Shown one piece after another: positions 51,739 to 60,914 of a stretch of DNA of 64,000 bases. The first letter of the stretch is position 1. The number at the start of each line of letters is the position of its first letter. The notes under the pieces were generated by a model that was not told the DNA's origin, ran no database searches, and saw nothing but the letters and a program-made list of their open reading frames with translations. The stretch comes from Pseudomonas capeferrum (GTDB lineage Bacteria > Pseudomonadota > Gammaproteobacteria > Pseudomonadales > Pseudomonadaceae). The position numbers and the translations under genes were made by a program. The stretch spans positions 1,041,282 to 1,105,281 of the forward strand of contig NZ_JMIT01000002.1 of the NCBI RefSeq assembly GCF_000731675.1, written 5' to 3'.

Positions 51739-52752
51739 ATGAAAGCTTTTTGTGTTTTCAACAACAAAGGCGGAGTTGGCAAAACCACTCTGCTTTGTAA
51801 TTTGGCTGCCCATTATTCTTTAAGGAGTGGCAAGAAGGTCCTTGTGGTTGACGCCGACCCACAGTGCAATGCTACGGCATATATGTTCAAAGAAAAAGTT
51901 CTTGATGATCTATACGCTTCATCTAAGGATGGGGAAACGATTAATCAATTGGTGACTTCACTAAAAAAATCGAAAGGCTACTCTGAGATACCAATTAAAA
52001 GAAGTGAGTCTTTTGGTGTCGATGTTGTGCCCGGAGACCCTAGATTTTCTTTGGCGGAAGATTTTTTGGCTAAAGATTGGGTGGATGCTACCAGCGGGCA
52101 AGAGCGAGGATTAAAGACAACTTTTCTTTTTAGGGCACTACTCGAGTGGGCTTCTAAGAAAAAGTATGATTATGTCTTTTTTGACATAGGTCCTTCTCTT
52201 GGCGCGATTAATAGAACCGTTCTTTTATCGTGCGACTATTTTATTCTTCCTATGTCATCGGACATCTTTAGTTTGCGTGGCCTTCAGAATATTGAGGTTG
52301 CGATAACCAGTTGGACAAAAGGTTTGGAGCGTGGGCTTACTAGTTATAAAGAAGATAATAATGAGGATTTTCTGTTTGATGGTTTGCATCAACGGAATCC
52401 TCAGGGGATTAAATTTCTTGGATACGTCACTCAACAGTACACTGCTAAAACTGTTGCGGGAAAAAAGCAACCCGTTGATGCCTATGAAAAAATAATCAAA
52501 CGCATCGGACCTGCAATCAAGAAGAGCCTGATAGAAAAAATTAACCAAGGAAAGGTTCTAGAGTACAAGCTTGGGGAGATTCCTTACTTTAGTAGCCTAG
52601 TTCCCATGGCCCAAACATCGACAAAGCCAATCTTCATGTTAAAGTCCGCGGACGGAGTCGTTGGTGCGCATTTCGATAAAGTGAAGCAATTTGAAAAGGT
52701 TATTTCCGATATTGCTGCCAGCTTAACTAAAAACATGGATGAAGTTATTTAA
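51739..52752 (+). CDS. ParA/MinD-type ATPase
   Basis: A 337-residue ATPase. The deviant Walker A motif is FNNKGGVGKTTLLCNLA (residues about 6-22), followed by VLVVDADPQCNAT (A' motif) and YDYVFFDIGPSLGAINRTVL (Walker B region). The C-terminal part (PQGIKFLGYVTQQYTAKTVA onward) is the usual ParA fold, with a tail of about 40 residues. There is no helix-turn-helix N-terminal domain and no parB or centromere-like repeats nearby, so plasmid partition is unlikely. It overlaps the SIR2-like gene by 14 bases, which indicates coupled production. Confidence 0.88.
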   Translation: MKAFCVFNNKGGVGKTTLLCNLAAHYSLRSGKKVLVVDADPQCNATAYMFKEKVLDDLYASSKDGETINQLVTSLKKSKGYSEIPIKRSESFGVDVVPGDPRFSLAEDFLAKDWVDATSGQERGLKTTFLFRALLEWASKKKYDYVFFDIGPSLGAINRTVLLSCDYFILPMSSDIFSLRGLQNIEVAITSWTKGLERGLTSYKEDNNEDFLFDGLHQRNPQGIKFLGYVTQQYTAKTVAGKKQPVDAYEKIIKRIGPAIKKSLIEKINQGKVLEYKLGEIPYFSSLVPMAQTSTKPIFMLKSADGVVGAHFDKVKQFEKVISDIAASLTKNMDEVI

Positions 52753-53632
52753 TATGTCAATTTGGCCTAACGAATTAGTTCATTCGATTGCTTGTAGGCG
52801 CTGTGTGCTTTTTTTTGGCGCTGGCGTATCTATGAACTCTGTAGGAAATGGTGGCGTAAGGCCTCCCAGCTGGGCAAGTTTCCTAATGGAAGCCGCGAGC
52901 CAAATAGGTGCTTCAGGAAAAAAAATAGTAAAAGAAATTAACTTGCTCATTAAATCTGGAGACTACCTAACTGCTGCCGAGGTGATACGAAACGAAATAA
53001 AACGGGAGAAGTTTACCAACTTAGTGAAAGCTCGATTCCATACGCCGGATTTTAAGGCAGCTCCGATACATAAGACACTTTTCAATTTGGACCTGCGTAT
53101 TGCAATTACGCCAAATTTTGACAGTATTTACGAAACTGCAGCAGGAGAACGTGGGGCGGGGGCACTGACAACAAAAACATATGATGATGATGATATTGCA
53201 GATTGTTTGCGCAGGCACGAAAGGGTTTTGATAAAAAGTCACGGAACTATTTCGTCACCCAATAAACTGATTTTTACGAGAACCGATTATGCCAAGGCTC
53301 GAAACTCACATGTTCAGTTCTATGAGCTTTTAGACGCACTCCTTCGCACTCATACCTTCGTTTTTATAGGTTGTGGTGTTAGCGATCCTGATATTAGGTC
53401 GTTATTAGAAAACTACAGATACAGACACCCTTATGGGCAGAGCCATTATTTTGTAACCGCATCCAAAAATTTCTGTTCGGAGGTTAAATTCGTACTGAGT
53501 GAGTCGCTAAAAATAAATTTCATAGAGTATGCTGCGACTAAAGATCACGCCAATCTGTCAAAAGAATTAGAGTCTTTAAAGGAACTGGTCGAGCTTGAAA
53601 GAATTGAATTGAGTAAAAATCAAGCATGGTGA
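52739..53632 (+). CDS. SIR2-like protein (predicted NADase, defence type)
   Basis: A 297-residue protein with the SIR2_2 motif set: CVLFFGAGVSMNS (NAD-binding GAGxS), RIAITPNFDSIYE (TxNxD), VLIKSHGTIS (catalytic His) and FIGCGVSDPDIRSLL. All residues needed for NAD+ binding and cleavage are present. Related domains in Thoeris, SIR2-APAZ and DSR systems deplete NAD+ during phage infection. Here the protein is a stand-alone SIR2 domain with a short helical tail (ELESLKELVELERIE). The start may be 52739 (overlapping the ParA gene) or the ATG at 52754 (MSIWPNELV). Confidence 0.85.
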   Translation: MKLFNMSIWPNELVHSIACRRCVLFFGAGVSMNSVGNGGVRPPSWASFLMEAASQIGASGKKIVKEINLLIKSGDYLTAAEVIRNEIKREKFTNLVKARFHTPDFKAAPIHKTLFNLDLRIAITPNFDSIYETAAGERGAGALTTKTYDDDDIADCLRRHERVLIKSHGTISSPNKLIFTRTDYAKARNSHVQFYELLDALLRTHTFVFIGCGVSDPDIRSLLENYRYRHPYGQSHYFVTASKNFCSEVKFVLSESLKINFIEYAATKDHANLSKELESLKELVELERIELSKNQAW

Positions 53633-53854
53633 TGCGCCGTAACTTTCTACACAGCGTTCGCCGATGGCCGGAAGCTGTCGGGGGGGGGCGAGCGAATCTG
53701 TTTACCAACAGCTGCTTTTTTGGAGGCAGCTGTGGGTAAGACGCAGAAATCGTGCAACAAACTAATCTGTCGTATTTCAACTCTAAGCAACATGAATCAT
53801 TGCTGGGTGCGTAGATCATGATGTGAGTGAAAATGGGTTGACGCCTCTATTTGA

Positions 53855-54955
53855 CTACATGTTTTCTTTGAGGTATTTAGCCATTTCTTCGAAGCCACTC
53901 ACCACGGTGCAGGACAGAAATCTGTCCAATCCAATTCGCTTGTCGGATAAGAGGGTTGCAAATTTCCTGTCCGTAAAAAGCGCATGGGCAACGGGTAGAG
54001 CGGATGCCGCTACCATGAAGTCGTTTGGATCTCCATTCTTGTAACGGCGGTTCGGGTCAAATCGCATCAAGCCATACAGCGAGCTAAGAATACGCAATGT
54101 CGGCAGTGCTTGCGAAGTAGGTTCTTGCTTCCAGAGGCTCATAGCTTTTAGTGTATCTAAAGTGATTTGCTTATGATCCAAGGGTTTGTTCTCATTAATA
54201 AACCAGGCTTCGATTCCACCTTTAAGCTCAAGAAAAATACCCATGTTTAAATTTGTCACTTCGGATTGATGCCTAATCTTGCCATCATTGAGGTTGGCAA
54301 TCCCACGCGAATTATCCCATTGTGCACCTGGCGTACTGCTGGCGATTTCCAGTTGGATGGAAAAGGGGATTTCATATTGAGCATCAAAAAAAGCCTTGTT
54401 GAATGTGATTTGATCAACAAAACCCTGAACGTAGGCTGGTAATGAGATAGTCGGTATTCCGATCATCTCGATAGGGCTGCAGAAAAAACCTTCCAAGTCT
54501 CCTGTTTCACTATGGTTTAATTTTCGGAGCATCTCCAATTCAGAGCCTACTCGGTCATGGTAGGAGGTGATACAAAGCCCTTGGGAAAGCTGATCAACTA
54601 GTATCCTTAGCACTCCTTGAGTGACTGGATCAACCATTGATGCTAGTTCAAAATAGGTCGGGACGCCGATAGGGAACGCGAATTTCCCCGTTTGAGCGGC
54701 TTGCTCAATGCTAGCTCCAAACTCTTTCATTGCTACCGTCAAGGTGGGCTTGCCCTGTCGAAAATCGGCTAAACACTTCCAGGCGAGTGTGTCTAGATAA
54801 ATTAGTTTGAATGAGCTGGCATGGGTGATTTTATCTTTGCGCCGCTGTTTGACGTGTTCAACGAAGCTTACTTCGGGATGGCTTCGATGGACCTCAATGT
54901 ATTGATCCAAACGAGCGACAGATTTTTGGATGGCTGATTCGATGAGCTGCGACAT
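53855..54955 (-). CDS. Large PIN-like nuclease domain protein
   Basis: A 366-residue protein converging on the SIR2 gene. PIN-type acidic positions can be seen: LIYLDTLAWKCLADF (first strand Asp, about residue 54), GVPTYFELASM (Glu, about 105) and, far downstream, NGDPNDFMVAASALPVAHAL followed by FTDRKFATLL (two Asp, about 310-335). The 200 residues between the Glu and the third Asp are an unusually long insertion. PIN proteins are usually metal-dependent RNases of about 130 residues. No antitoxin-sized gene lies beside it, so a VapBC pair is unlikely. AT-rich like the neighbouring operon. Confidence 0.6.
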   Translation of the reverse strand: MSQLIESAIQKSVARLDQYIEVHRSHPEVSFVEHVKQRRKDKITHASSFKLIYLDTLAWKCLADFRQGKPTLTVAMKEFGASIEQAAQTGKFAFPIGVPTYFELASMVDPVTQGVLRILVDQLSQGLCITSYHDRVGSELEMLRKLNHSETGDLEGFFCSPIEMIGIPTISLPAYVQGFVDQITFNKAFFDAQYEIPFSIQLEIASSTPGAQWDNSRGIANLNDGKIRHQSEVTNLNMGIFLELKGGIEAWFINENKPLDHKQITLDTLKAMSLWKQEPTSQALPTLRILSSLYGLMRFDPNRRYKNGDPNDFMVAASALPVAHALFTDRKFATLLSDKRIGLDRFLSCTVVSGFEEMAKYLKENM

Positions 54956-55599
54956 TATTACTTAAACTAGTCCTTTATTAAAAGCGTGACGCGCTGTAAG
55001 TTGATTATAGATCGCGAGAGGCTTAGCGTCCCTGCCACTCAGATCCTGCGACTTTCAATCTACTGTTTGCATCCTCTACTAGAGAGGCATTACCAGCTTT
55101 TCAGGCGATTGATACTATTGGTCCTGCTCTCTCGATTCAAGTGTGCACACATTAGCACACAGATGGTATGGGTACAGCTTCGTTTTCCTACTTGGAATGA
55201 CCGCTTATGATGCAGGTTCTGTGACACCCTCCGGCGCGACCAGACCGGTTAGAAAGGGCTCAGCGCTCAGCGCTTCTACGCGAGTTCTGGGCTACTAAGT
55301 ATCCGAGCTTCTATAAGTTTCACGCTCGCTCGTGCTTTCAAAGAACCATTTGGTTTTTCACACAGTCTGGGTCGATAGCGGAAAATTTGCAACGGCTGAT
55401 ATAGACCCTAAGATGGCTGTGGCGGCAGTTGGACGCCGGCCAAGGTGCAGTCAATCAGGAAGCGGACATTCGTTTAGTGCTCTGTCAGATAGGGCATTCT
55501 CTTGAGCTGTACCGCCATCGCCTCTGGGGCACGCTATATTTTGCGCAGGATGTCTTCACCTATGCGCCATACGTACCGGCAGCGCTGATATTTGTGCGG
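54956..55599. other. 644-bp stretch without a supported gene
   Basis: No frame with a start, ribosome site and motif can be defended. A short stretch near 55278-55320 (EFWATKYPSFYK in one frame) faintly recalls transposase sequence, but the frame breaks on both sides. I read this as decayed mobile-element sequence continuous with the IS21 remains to its right. Confidence 0.4.
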
Positions 55600-56118
55600 C
55601 GGTAAACGATGCCAAGCGCCAGTCGTATAGGAATAGCTGGTCAACGTTGGCATAGCTGGCCACCAGTTTGGTGAGGCGCTTATAGCCCTAAGCTAGCCCT
55701 AGTTCTACACACATGCTGGAAGTGCAAATATCGCACATTATATCGGTCTCAGCAGGCGTTCTGATCTAGCACGCAGGCGAGCCAAGTTTTGCCCTCGCCG
55801 GCGGAACTGCCGATGATAAAATTCTGGCCACCGCGAAGCCATTGGCCGGTGCCCAGTTGGAGGCTCAGCCTTCTCCGGTGAGCGAATCTTGCGGTAAGCG
55901 ATGTTTTAAACAAAAGCGTTGTGGCGCAGTCGGGCGGCTTTGGTGCGGGACATTGGGCTTGCGTTTTCAGCCCAGTCAGCTCGCAATAGGGCATGGCATT
56001 CCTCGGAGCTCAGATCATTTATGTCGGACGCCACACTTTGCTAGCCCAGGACGTTGAACATACCGCACAAGCGCAGGTCTTTCAGCTTGTCCAGGTCGCC
56101 AGAACTTTGAAGCTTCAT
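55600..56118 (-). pseudogene. istB: Decayed IS21-family istB (ATP-binding transposition helper)
   Basis: Fragments of IstB can be followed in order on the minus strand across stops and frameshifts. They are the N-terminus from the ATG at 56118 (DLDKLKDLRLCGMFNVLG, stop), then NDLSSEECHALLRADWAEN and RTKAARLRHNAFV. A Walker A-like segment follows (GQNFIIGSSAGEGKTWLACV, compare the normal GxxGxGKS/TxLA), and last GYKRLTKLVASYANVDQLFL with YDW in place of the Walker B DDW. At least three stops or shifts make it non-functional. Confidence 0.65.
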
Positions 56119-56480
56119 TCTCGGATCAGTGGTTATTAATTGAGGCCGCGCAGGTTGATGCATTCGTCGGGCAGCAGCGAAACGTTTTGCTAGGTCAGTC
56201 GCAGTGATTCCAGCGTTTGATACAGTGCCGACTCGAGGATTTTTAGCTGCACGCACCAAGTGCTAGCTTTTGATAGCAATCGGATTTCAGCCTCTGTGCT
56301 GTTTGCCCAAGTGCAGGATGCCCAGGCAGGTATGGAACCATGCAGGGGATAAGGAGTTCTAGGCACTTGACGGTTACACCCAACAGCGTTGTGGTCAGTC
56401 AGCCCAACGGATCATCAACTACGGCATCCACTTTGCCTGCTCGCGGTAATCTTGCGAACGAACAACTGATGCGGAGTTCC
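56119..56480 (-). pseudogene. istA: Remnant of IS21-family istA (3' part)
   Basis: Upstream of the istB relic, minus-strand pieces resemble the C-terminal part of IstA transposase: FHTCLGILHLGKQHRG (compare CLGILRLAKRYG), followed by a diverged segment and LLPDECINLRGLN just before istB (compare the terminal NxRG segment). Stops interrupt every frame. The catalytic DDE part is not visible. The gap 56480-56790 shows nothing else. Confidence 0.5.
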
Positions 56481-56790
56481 AGAGCTAGTAACTCTCAAAT
56501 TTTAACCATGGATATCGCTCCACGACGACCTCCTCGCTTCCAGAAAAGAGGCCGGTGCTAGTGGATATCTGCCTGAGCTTGGGTCGGCTTAGTGAAAATT
56601 TACTGTAGAATTTCTCATTGAGTTCGTACCAAATTAGCCGGGCAATTTCCAAGATCAACCATTAACAATACACTAGACAGGCGGTTTTTATTTGGCTAGT
56701 GGTAAAGCAGGCTTAACGATGATAAAAATATAAAAACTATCATCTTAGTGCCTATCCTGTGCACCTCATAAACCGGGGGGGGCTAGGCGC

Positions 56791-57003
56791 TTAGGGTCCT
56801 CTCTCAAGTTGCGTTTCAATGCATTCGATCATGGCGTTGTTCGATTCAATTGATAACAGCTGCACCTTGGAAAAGGTCTTGTAATCTCCAATAGCTAGAT
56901 TGTTGATTTCTATCAAATGGAGCCTCCGCTCCCGGAGGGCTTCATTCAATGTCTTTTCTTTCTTTTCTTTTGCTTTCATATCGAAAACTCTATTCGCTTG
57001 CAT
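56791..57003 (-). CDS. Small helical protein, 70 aa
   Basis: MQANRVFDMKAKEKKEKTLN, very rich in Lys/Glu, followed by two helices (ALRERRLHLIEINNLAIGD, NNAMIECIETQLERGP). It could be a small DNA-binding or adaptor protein of the satellite. It is the last ORF in the leftward replication operon, about 60 bases past the coiled-coil gene. The second ATG at 56979 is an alternative start with GAG upstream. No recognised family. Confidence 0.45.
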   Translation of the reverse strand: MQANRVFDMKAKEKKEKTLNEALRERRLHLIEINNLAIGDYKTFSKVQLLSIESNNAMIECIETQLERGP

Positions 57004-57064
57004 TGGGAAATAGGTGGGTGCCGAGCATATTATAATCTATCGCCGTTATACGCCCGGCACCTTA

Positions 57065-57958
57065 TCAAGCCGCGCTATCGACTTGCGCGGCCCCTGTGAT
57101 TTTAATGTCGATGATCTGTGAAGGAGAGTAGCTTCTGCTCAGTTTCGCGATGTCTTGAGCGTCCCAATTGGTAAATCCTTCTGTCTGACTACCTACTTTG
57201 AAACCCAGGAATGCCATCTGTTCGTGCCCCATGTAGCATTTCGCTGCATACAGCTGTGCCCCTACGTCCAAAAGTTGCTTCGCCGATACATCCCACTGTT
57301 CTTCAAGGCGCTCTTTAACCAACAAAACTGCTGAGCGCTCCGCTTTAAGAATGTTCTGAACTGCCTCCTCAATGTGCGCATCAATGGTCTCGATTTCTTG
57401 CTCCATCGCAGTGATGATCAAGGCTTGTCGACGCTGGTGCTCCATCGCTGAGCTCAGTGTCTTCGCCGCCTTCTGCGCATCATCGGCTGCTTTCTTCTCA
57501 CCCTCAATGTCGCTCCATGCCACTGCTTGAGCGTAGGCGCGCGCAGCCTGTTCCTCGGACTGGCGGGCATCAGCAATTACCTTCTCGGACTGGCTCTTCG
57601 TTTCTGCCAACCGCCTGGAGAGGGCTTTTCGCTTTCCTTCGAGATCAATTTTGTCGGCTGACCAGCTTTCCATGGTTTCTTTGTATTCTGCCATTAGCGC
57701 GGAGCTGTTGGCTTTCCGGTCGTACCATGCGATGTCCTGGTCAATGGCGGAGATCTTGTATTCGATATCGCCGACTTTTGACTTTGCCTCTCGCAGGCGG
57801 ACAAGAAGGTCATCGCCGGCTGAGGTCGCTGCGAAGCTTGAGTCACTCAAGTGCACTTCCCATTGAGCGATTTGCCCTTCTAACTCCTGGAGCTCTGTTT
57901 GGTGGTGGCTGCGCTCGGCATTCAGTTTTTCAAGGCTTTTCATTGATCTGTCATCCAT
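57065..57958 (-). CDS. Coiled-coil protein of the satellite
   Basis: A 297-residue protein that is nearly all heptad repeat from residue 5 to about 205 (KLNAERSHHQTELQELEGQI, RKALSRRLAETKSQSEKVIA, AMEQEIETIDAHIEEAVQNI), then a small C-terminal domain (LLDVGAQLYAAKCYMGHEQM, SYSPSQIIDIKITGAAQ). No Walker motif, so it is not a SMC ATPase. It lies 73 bases downstream of the primase-helicase on the same strand. The role is unknown; a structural or scaffold role in replication or packaging is a guess. Confidence 0.7.
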   Translation of the reverse strand: MDDRSMKSLEKLNAERSHHQTELQELEGQIAQWEVHLSDSSFAATSAGDDLLVRLREAKSKVGDIEYKISAIDQDIAWYDRKANSSALMAEYKETMESWSADKIDLEGKRKALSRRLAETKSQSEKVIADARQSEEQAARAYAQAVAWSDIEGEKKAADDAQKAAKTLSSAMEHQRRQALIITAMEQEIETIDAHIEEAVQNILKAERSAVLLVKERLEEQWDVSAKQLLDVGAQLYAAKCYMGHEQMAFLGFKVGSQTEGFTNWDAQDIAKLSRSYSPSQIIDIKITGAAQVDSAA

Positions 57959-58031
57959 AAAGTTGATGTGTGAGTTGAGCGGCTGGCGAGGCCGGGCGTG
58001 CCGGCGTATGCCTCATGTGCAAGGGCTGCTA

Positions 58032-60914
58032 TCAGGCAGCCGCAGCCTCAGCCAAAGGCGCTTCGGGGTTTGGCTCACTCAGCACCACATAGCAGCGCTG
58101 CATCCCCATGCCAGGCAGTCGCACAGTGCAAGACGCCTTTCCGTCCTTGCCGCTCTGTAGAACGCCTCGCTCTATCAACTCGCGATTCACGGCTGTGATG
58201 TTCATTCCCCGGAACACCTCTGATCGCCATGCCTCGGGGAGTACGTAGTAAGTGATCGTGGTGTGCATGGTGTCGCCCACGCCGTGTTCCATGGTTTTGC
58301 GGAACCCCAAACGGTCTATCGTTCGTGGGCCATGCTCATCAGTCTTGGCGGCGATGGATTCCCACCGCGTGAACCGGCTCTCGCCGAAACGCTCGATGAC
58401 CTGGCGCAGGCGCGCCATAATGGCTTCACCTTCCATGTTTCCAGCTCCGCCGCGCTCCGCCAGCCAGGCATGCAGGCAAACGCGGGCCGCTGTCAGCGCA
58501 ACGCCATCCGCCCATCCGGTCACGCCCAAGGCGGTGGCCAGCTCGCCAGCAGCACCAGCCAAGCCGAACCGCATTGCCGCACGCTGCACCTGACCACTCG
58601 CTGAAGCTGGTAAGTTCTGCGCAATGAACTGCTCGACCGTGCGGCGTAAAATACTGATCCAACCCGGCAGCTTACCGGGCGTGCACACTGCCTCCAGGAA
58701 AGCCGTCAGCGGTGTACCGTAGAACTTACTCACTCGCAGCTTGAGAGCGTCCGAAAGCGCCGCTGCATCCTCGAACCCGCAAAGGGTGTCGAACATGCCC
58801 AATCCTTTACTAGCGTTCGCCGGCACCGCCAGCATGCGCACCTCCATGCCGGCCTTGAGCTCCTTGTTGGCCTCAGCCATGTGCTGCGCCAGCGTCTTCT
58901 CGCCGGTCGAAAGGAACAGCAGGCGCCACTCCTGTACGGAACGACCTGCTTGTCCTCGATCATTCGCCCGGGCTTTGCCGGTGCCGTTACCCAGCATGTA
59001 GACGGTCTCGCCGATAATTCGAGCATCACACATGCCGATTTCGTCAAGGATCAACAGTCCATCGGAGTGCGCCGCCGCTATCGACTCCAAGGCGTTATCG
59101 GTTGATCGCCAGGAACGCACCAGCCGTGGTCCGCCGTAAACCGACGCGGCTACTTGCAGATGCGTGGTCTTGCCGCCCGAGCTATCGCCATACAGGTGGA
59201 AGCCACCTGACTCGTGGCCAAGAAGATGAAGCAAAGGGCCGGCAAAGGCAGTGCTGACTACAAACGCCAAGCGATGGTTACCAACACACAAGGCGCCGAT
59301 CTGGCTCTGCCACTGCTCTAGAGTTCCCGCCTCGTTGATTGGCGGGAGCTGAGCGCCAGCGTCATAAAAGTGCAGGTGCTCACCATGCTGACCGATCTGG
59401 CGATCAGGCAACAGGAATGCGTTGTTGTGCCAGCCTAAGCGGGTAACCAATCGTGCCCGCTGTGAGCTGTCGAAACCCTGCAGGTAACTCTGCAGGTCAT
59501 TGCGCGCATGCCGGCCTGACCTAGAACCTGCTAGGCGCAGCCCCATGTCGACCAACGGACCCAACACGTCTTTTCCGAAGTCGCCTGTCATGGTCCTGGC
59601 CGGGATGTTCCAGCGCTTCTTTTCACCGTCGGGGTCATCGAACTCGACGAGTAGACCCCAGTTGTGTCCCTTTTCGTCGCGAGTGCGCGCAAGAATTTCA
59701 AGTGGTGAACACACAGGGCGAGCGTCACCATCTTCGGTGGCGTAGAACACACCGTCTTCTGTCAGGCGGAAGCCCGTCGGGAGAGTTTCCCGGCTGGGGC
59801 GGGTCTTAGCTTTCGCCGCTTTGCTTGGCTTTGCATCAGCGACCTCGACAGCCAGTGGAGAGCTTTGATTCGAGCCGCCGAACAGCTCACCGCTCTCAGC
59901 AAGCAATGCGATATGTGAGGCAGTCCAGCCCTTTTCCAATGCATCGGCGGCATCATCTCCGTCGCTCCAGCGCCCGCCTTTGGCAAAACCCGGAGTTTCA
60001 CCCTTGAGCACGGGCTTGCGCTTGAACACTGATAGATCGATGGTGCGTACCTCACAGCCCATTTCCGCCAGCTTGGCAGCCACCGCCTGCATACACTTGG
60101 TACCGCTGTCATCGTTGTCCGGCCACATCAGCACCCTACGACCCTGCAACGGTGTGAAGTCCGCCTTATGCCAAGAGTTGGATCCGTTCGGCCAACAGGT
60201 GGCCACGTGTGTGGGCAAAAGTGCCTGGGCTGCATCAGCGGCCTTCTCGCCTTCACACAGAATCACCGGGGCGTCTGGCTGTTTACTCAGATTATCCATG
60301 CGTAGCAGAGGGCGTGGCTCAGCTAGCCCCTGCCAGCGCCATTGAGCCGGCCCTTGCGCGCCACGCACGCACCAGGTGAGCGGCGCAAATACCTTCTTGG
60401 TGGGTTCATCTTGACTGCCGGCGACATCGAAGCGATAGAGAACCATCAAGGGCTCGCCTTGCCCGTTGCGGTAACACCAAGCTTTCGATGGAGCGCCGTG
60501 CTGTCGATGCTTGCTTGGACATTTCGCCATCGCTTCAGCGGGAATCGGCAGTACTGCCTGCCACTCAGAAACGGCGGACTTTTTCGCCGGTTGAGTAGCG
60601 ATAGCCGCGCTTGGATCAATACGCAGAAACTCCACCAGCTTCTGGCATGCATCAACGTCAGAGCAGCTTTCGAGATAACCCACCAGGTCGATCAAGTCTC
60701 CGCCTTTGTCGCCCGTGGCAAAGTCAGCCCACGTGCCCTTAGTCAGGCTGATTTTCAGAGAACCTGCGTGCTTGTCATTCCGGGTGGGGTTCGGTGCGGT
60801 GTACTCCTTACCGCCATCTACCCGTTTACCGCCTGGCAACCAGTTAGAAAGGACTTGGTCGATTGACTTGAGGGAGGCGTGTTTGACTTCGGAAAAGCTG
60901 GGGCGCTTGCTCAT
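58032..60914 (-). CDS. DUF927-type primase-helicase of a P4-like satellite
   Basis: A 960-residue replication protein. The N-terminal part (about 30-110: NDKHAGSLKISLTKGTWADF, GGDLIDLVGYLE) is of primase type. A Toprim-like segment has VILCEGEKAADAAQALLP and RRVLMWPDNDDSGTKCMQAV. The C-terminal DUF927 helicase has GDSSGGKTTHLQVAASVYGG (Walker A) and SDGLLILDEIGMCDARII (Walker B), with QEWRLLFLSTGEKTLAQHMA. This matches replication proteins of P4-like elements and prophages. The start at 60914 (MSKRPSFSEVKH) overlaps the stop of the 99-aa ORF (ATGA), so it belongs to the C4-controlled operon. Confidence 0.88.
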   Translation of the reverse strand: MSKRPSFSEVKHASLKSIDQVLSNWLPGGKRVDGGKEYTAPNPTRNDKHAGSLKISLTKGTWADFATGDKGGDLIDLVGYLESCSDVDACQKLVEFLRIDPSAAIATQPAKKSAVSEWQAVLPIPAEAMAKCPSKHRQHGAPSKAWCYRNGQGEPLMVLYRFDVAGSQDEPTKKVFAPLTWCVRGAQGPAQWRWQGLAEPRPLLRMDNLSKQPDAPVILCEGEKAADAAQALLPTHVATCWPNGSNSWHKADFTPLQGRRVLMWPDNDDSGTKCMQAVAAKLAEMGCEVRTIDLSVFKRKPVLKGETPGFAKGGRWSDGDDAADALEKGWTASHIALLAESGELFGGSNQSSPLAVEVADAKPSKAAKAKTRPSRETLPTGFRLTEDGVFYATEDGDARPVCSPLEILARTRDEKGHNWGLLVEFDDPDGEKKRWNIPARTMTGDFGKDVLGPLVDMGLRLAGSRSGRHARNDLQSYLQGFDSSQRARLVTRLGWHNNAFLLPDRQIGQHGEHLHFYDAGAQLPPINEAGTLEQWQSQIGALCVGNHRLAFVVSTAFAGPLLHLLGHESGGFHLYGDSSGGKTTHLQVAASVYGGPRLVRSWRSTDNALESIAAAHSDGLLILDEIGMCDARIIGETVYMLGNGTGKARANDRGQAGRSVQEWRLLFLSTGEKTLAQHMAEANKELKAGMEVRMLAVPANASKGLGMFDTLCGFEDAAALSDALKLRVSKFYGTPLTAFLEAVCTPGKLPGWISILRRTVEQFIAQNLPASASGQVQRAAMRFGLAGAAGELATALGVTGWADGVALTAARVCLHAWLAERGGAGNMEGEAIMARLRQVIERFGESRFTRWESIAAKTDEHGPRTIDRLGFRKTMEHGVGDTMHTTITYYVLPEAWRSEVFRGMNITAVNRELIERGVLQSGKDGKASCTVRLPGMGMQRCYVVLSEPNPEAPLAEAAAA

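Noticed and set aside
51739..52752. Reading the ParA-like gene as part of a plasmid partition module.
   Set aside because: There is no parB-like gene, no iteron or centromere-like repeats and no replication initiator beside it; it overlaps a SIR2 gene instead.
55278..55320. EFWATKYPSFYK in one frame, resembling IS256-type transposase.
   Set aside because: The match is 12 residues and is not continued on either side; not enough for a call.
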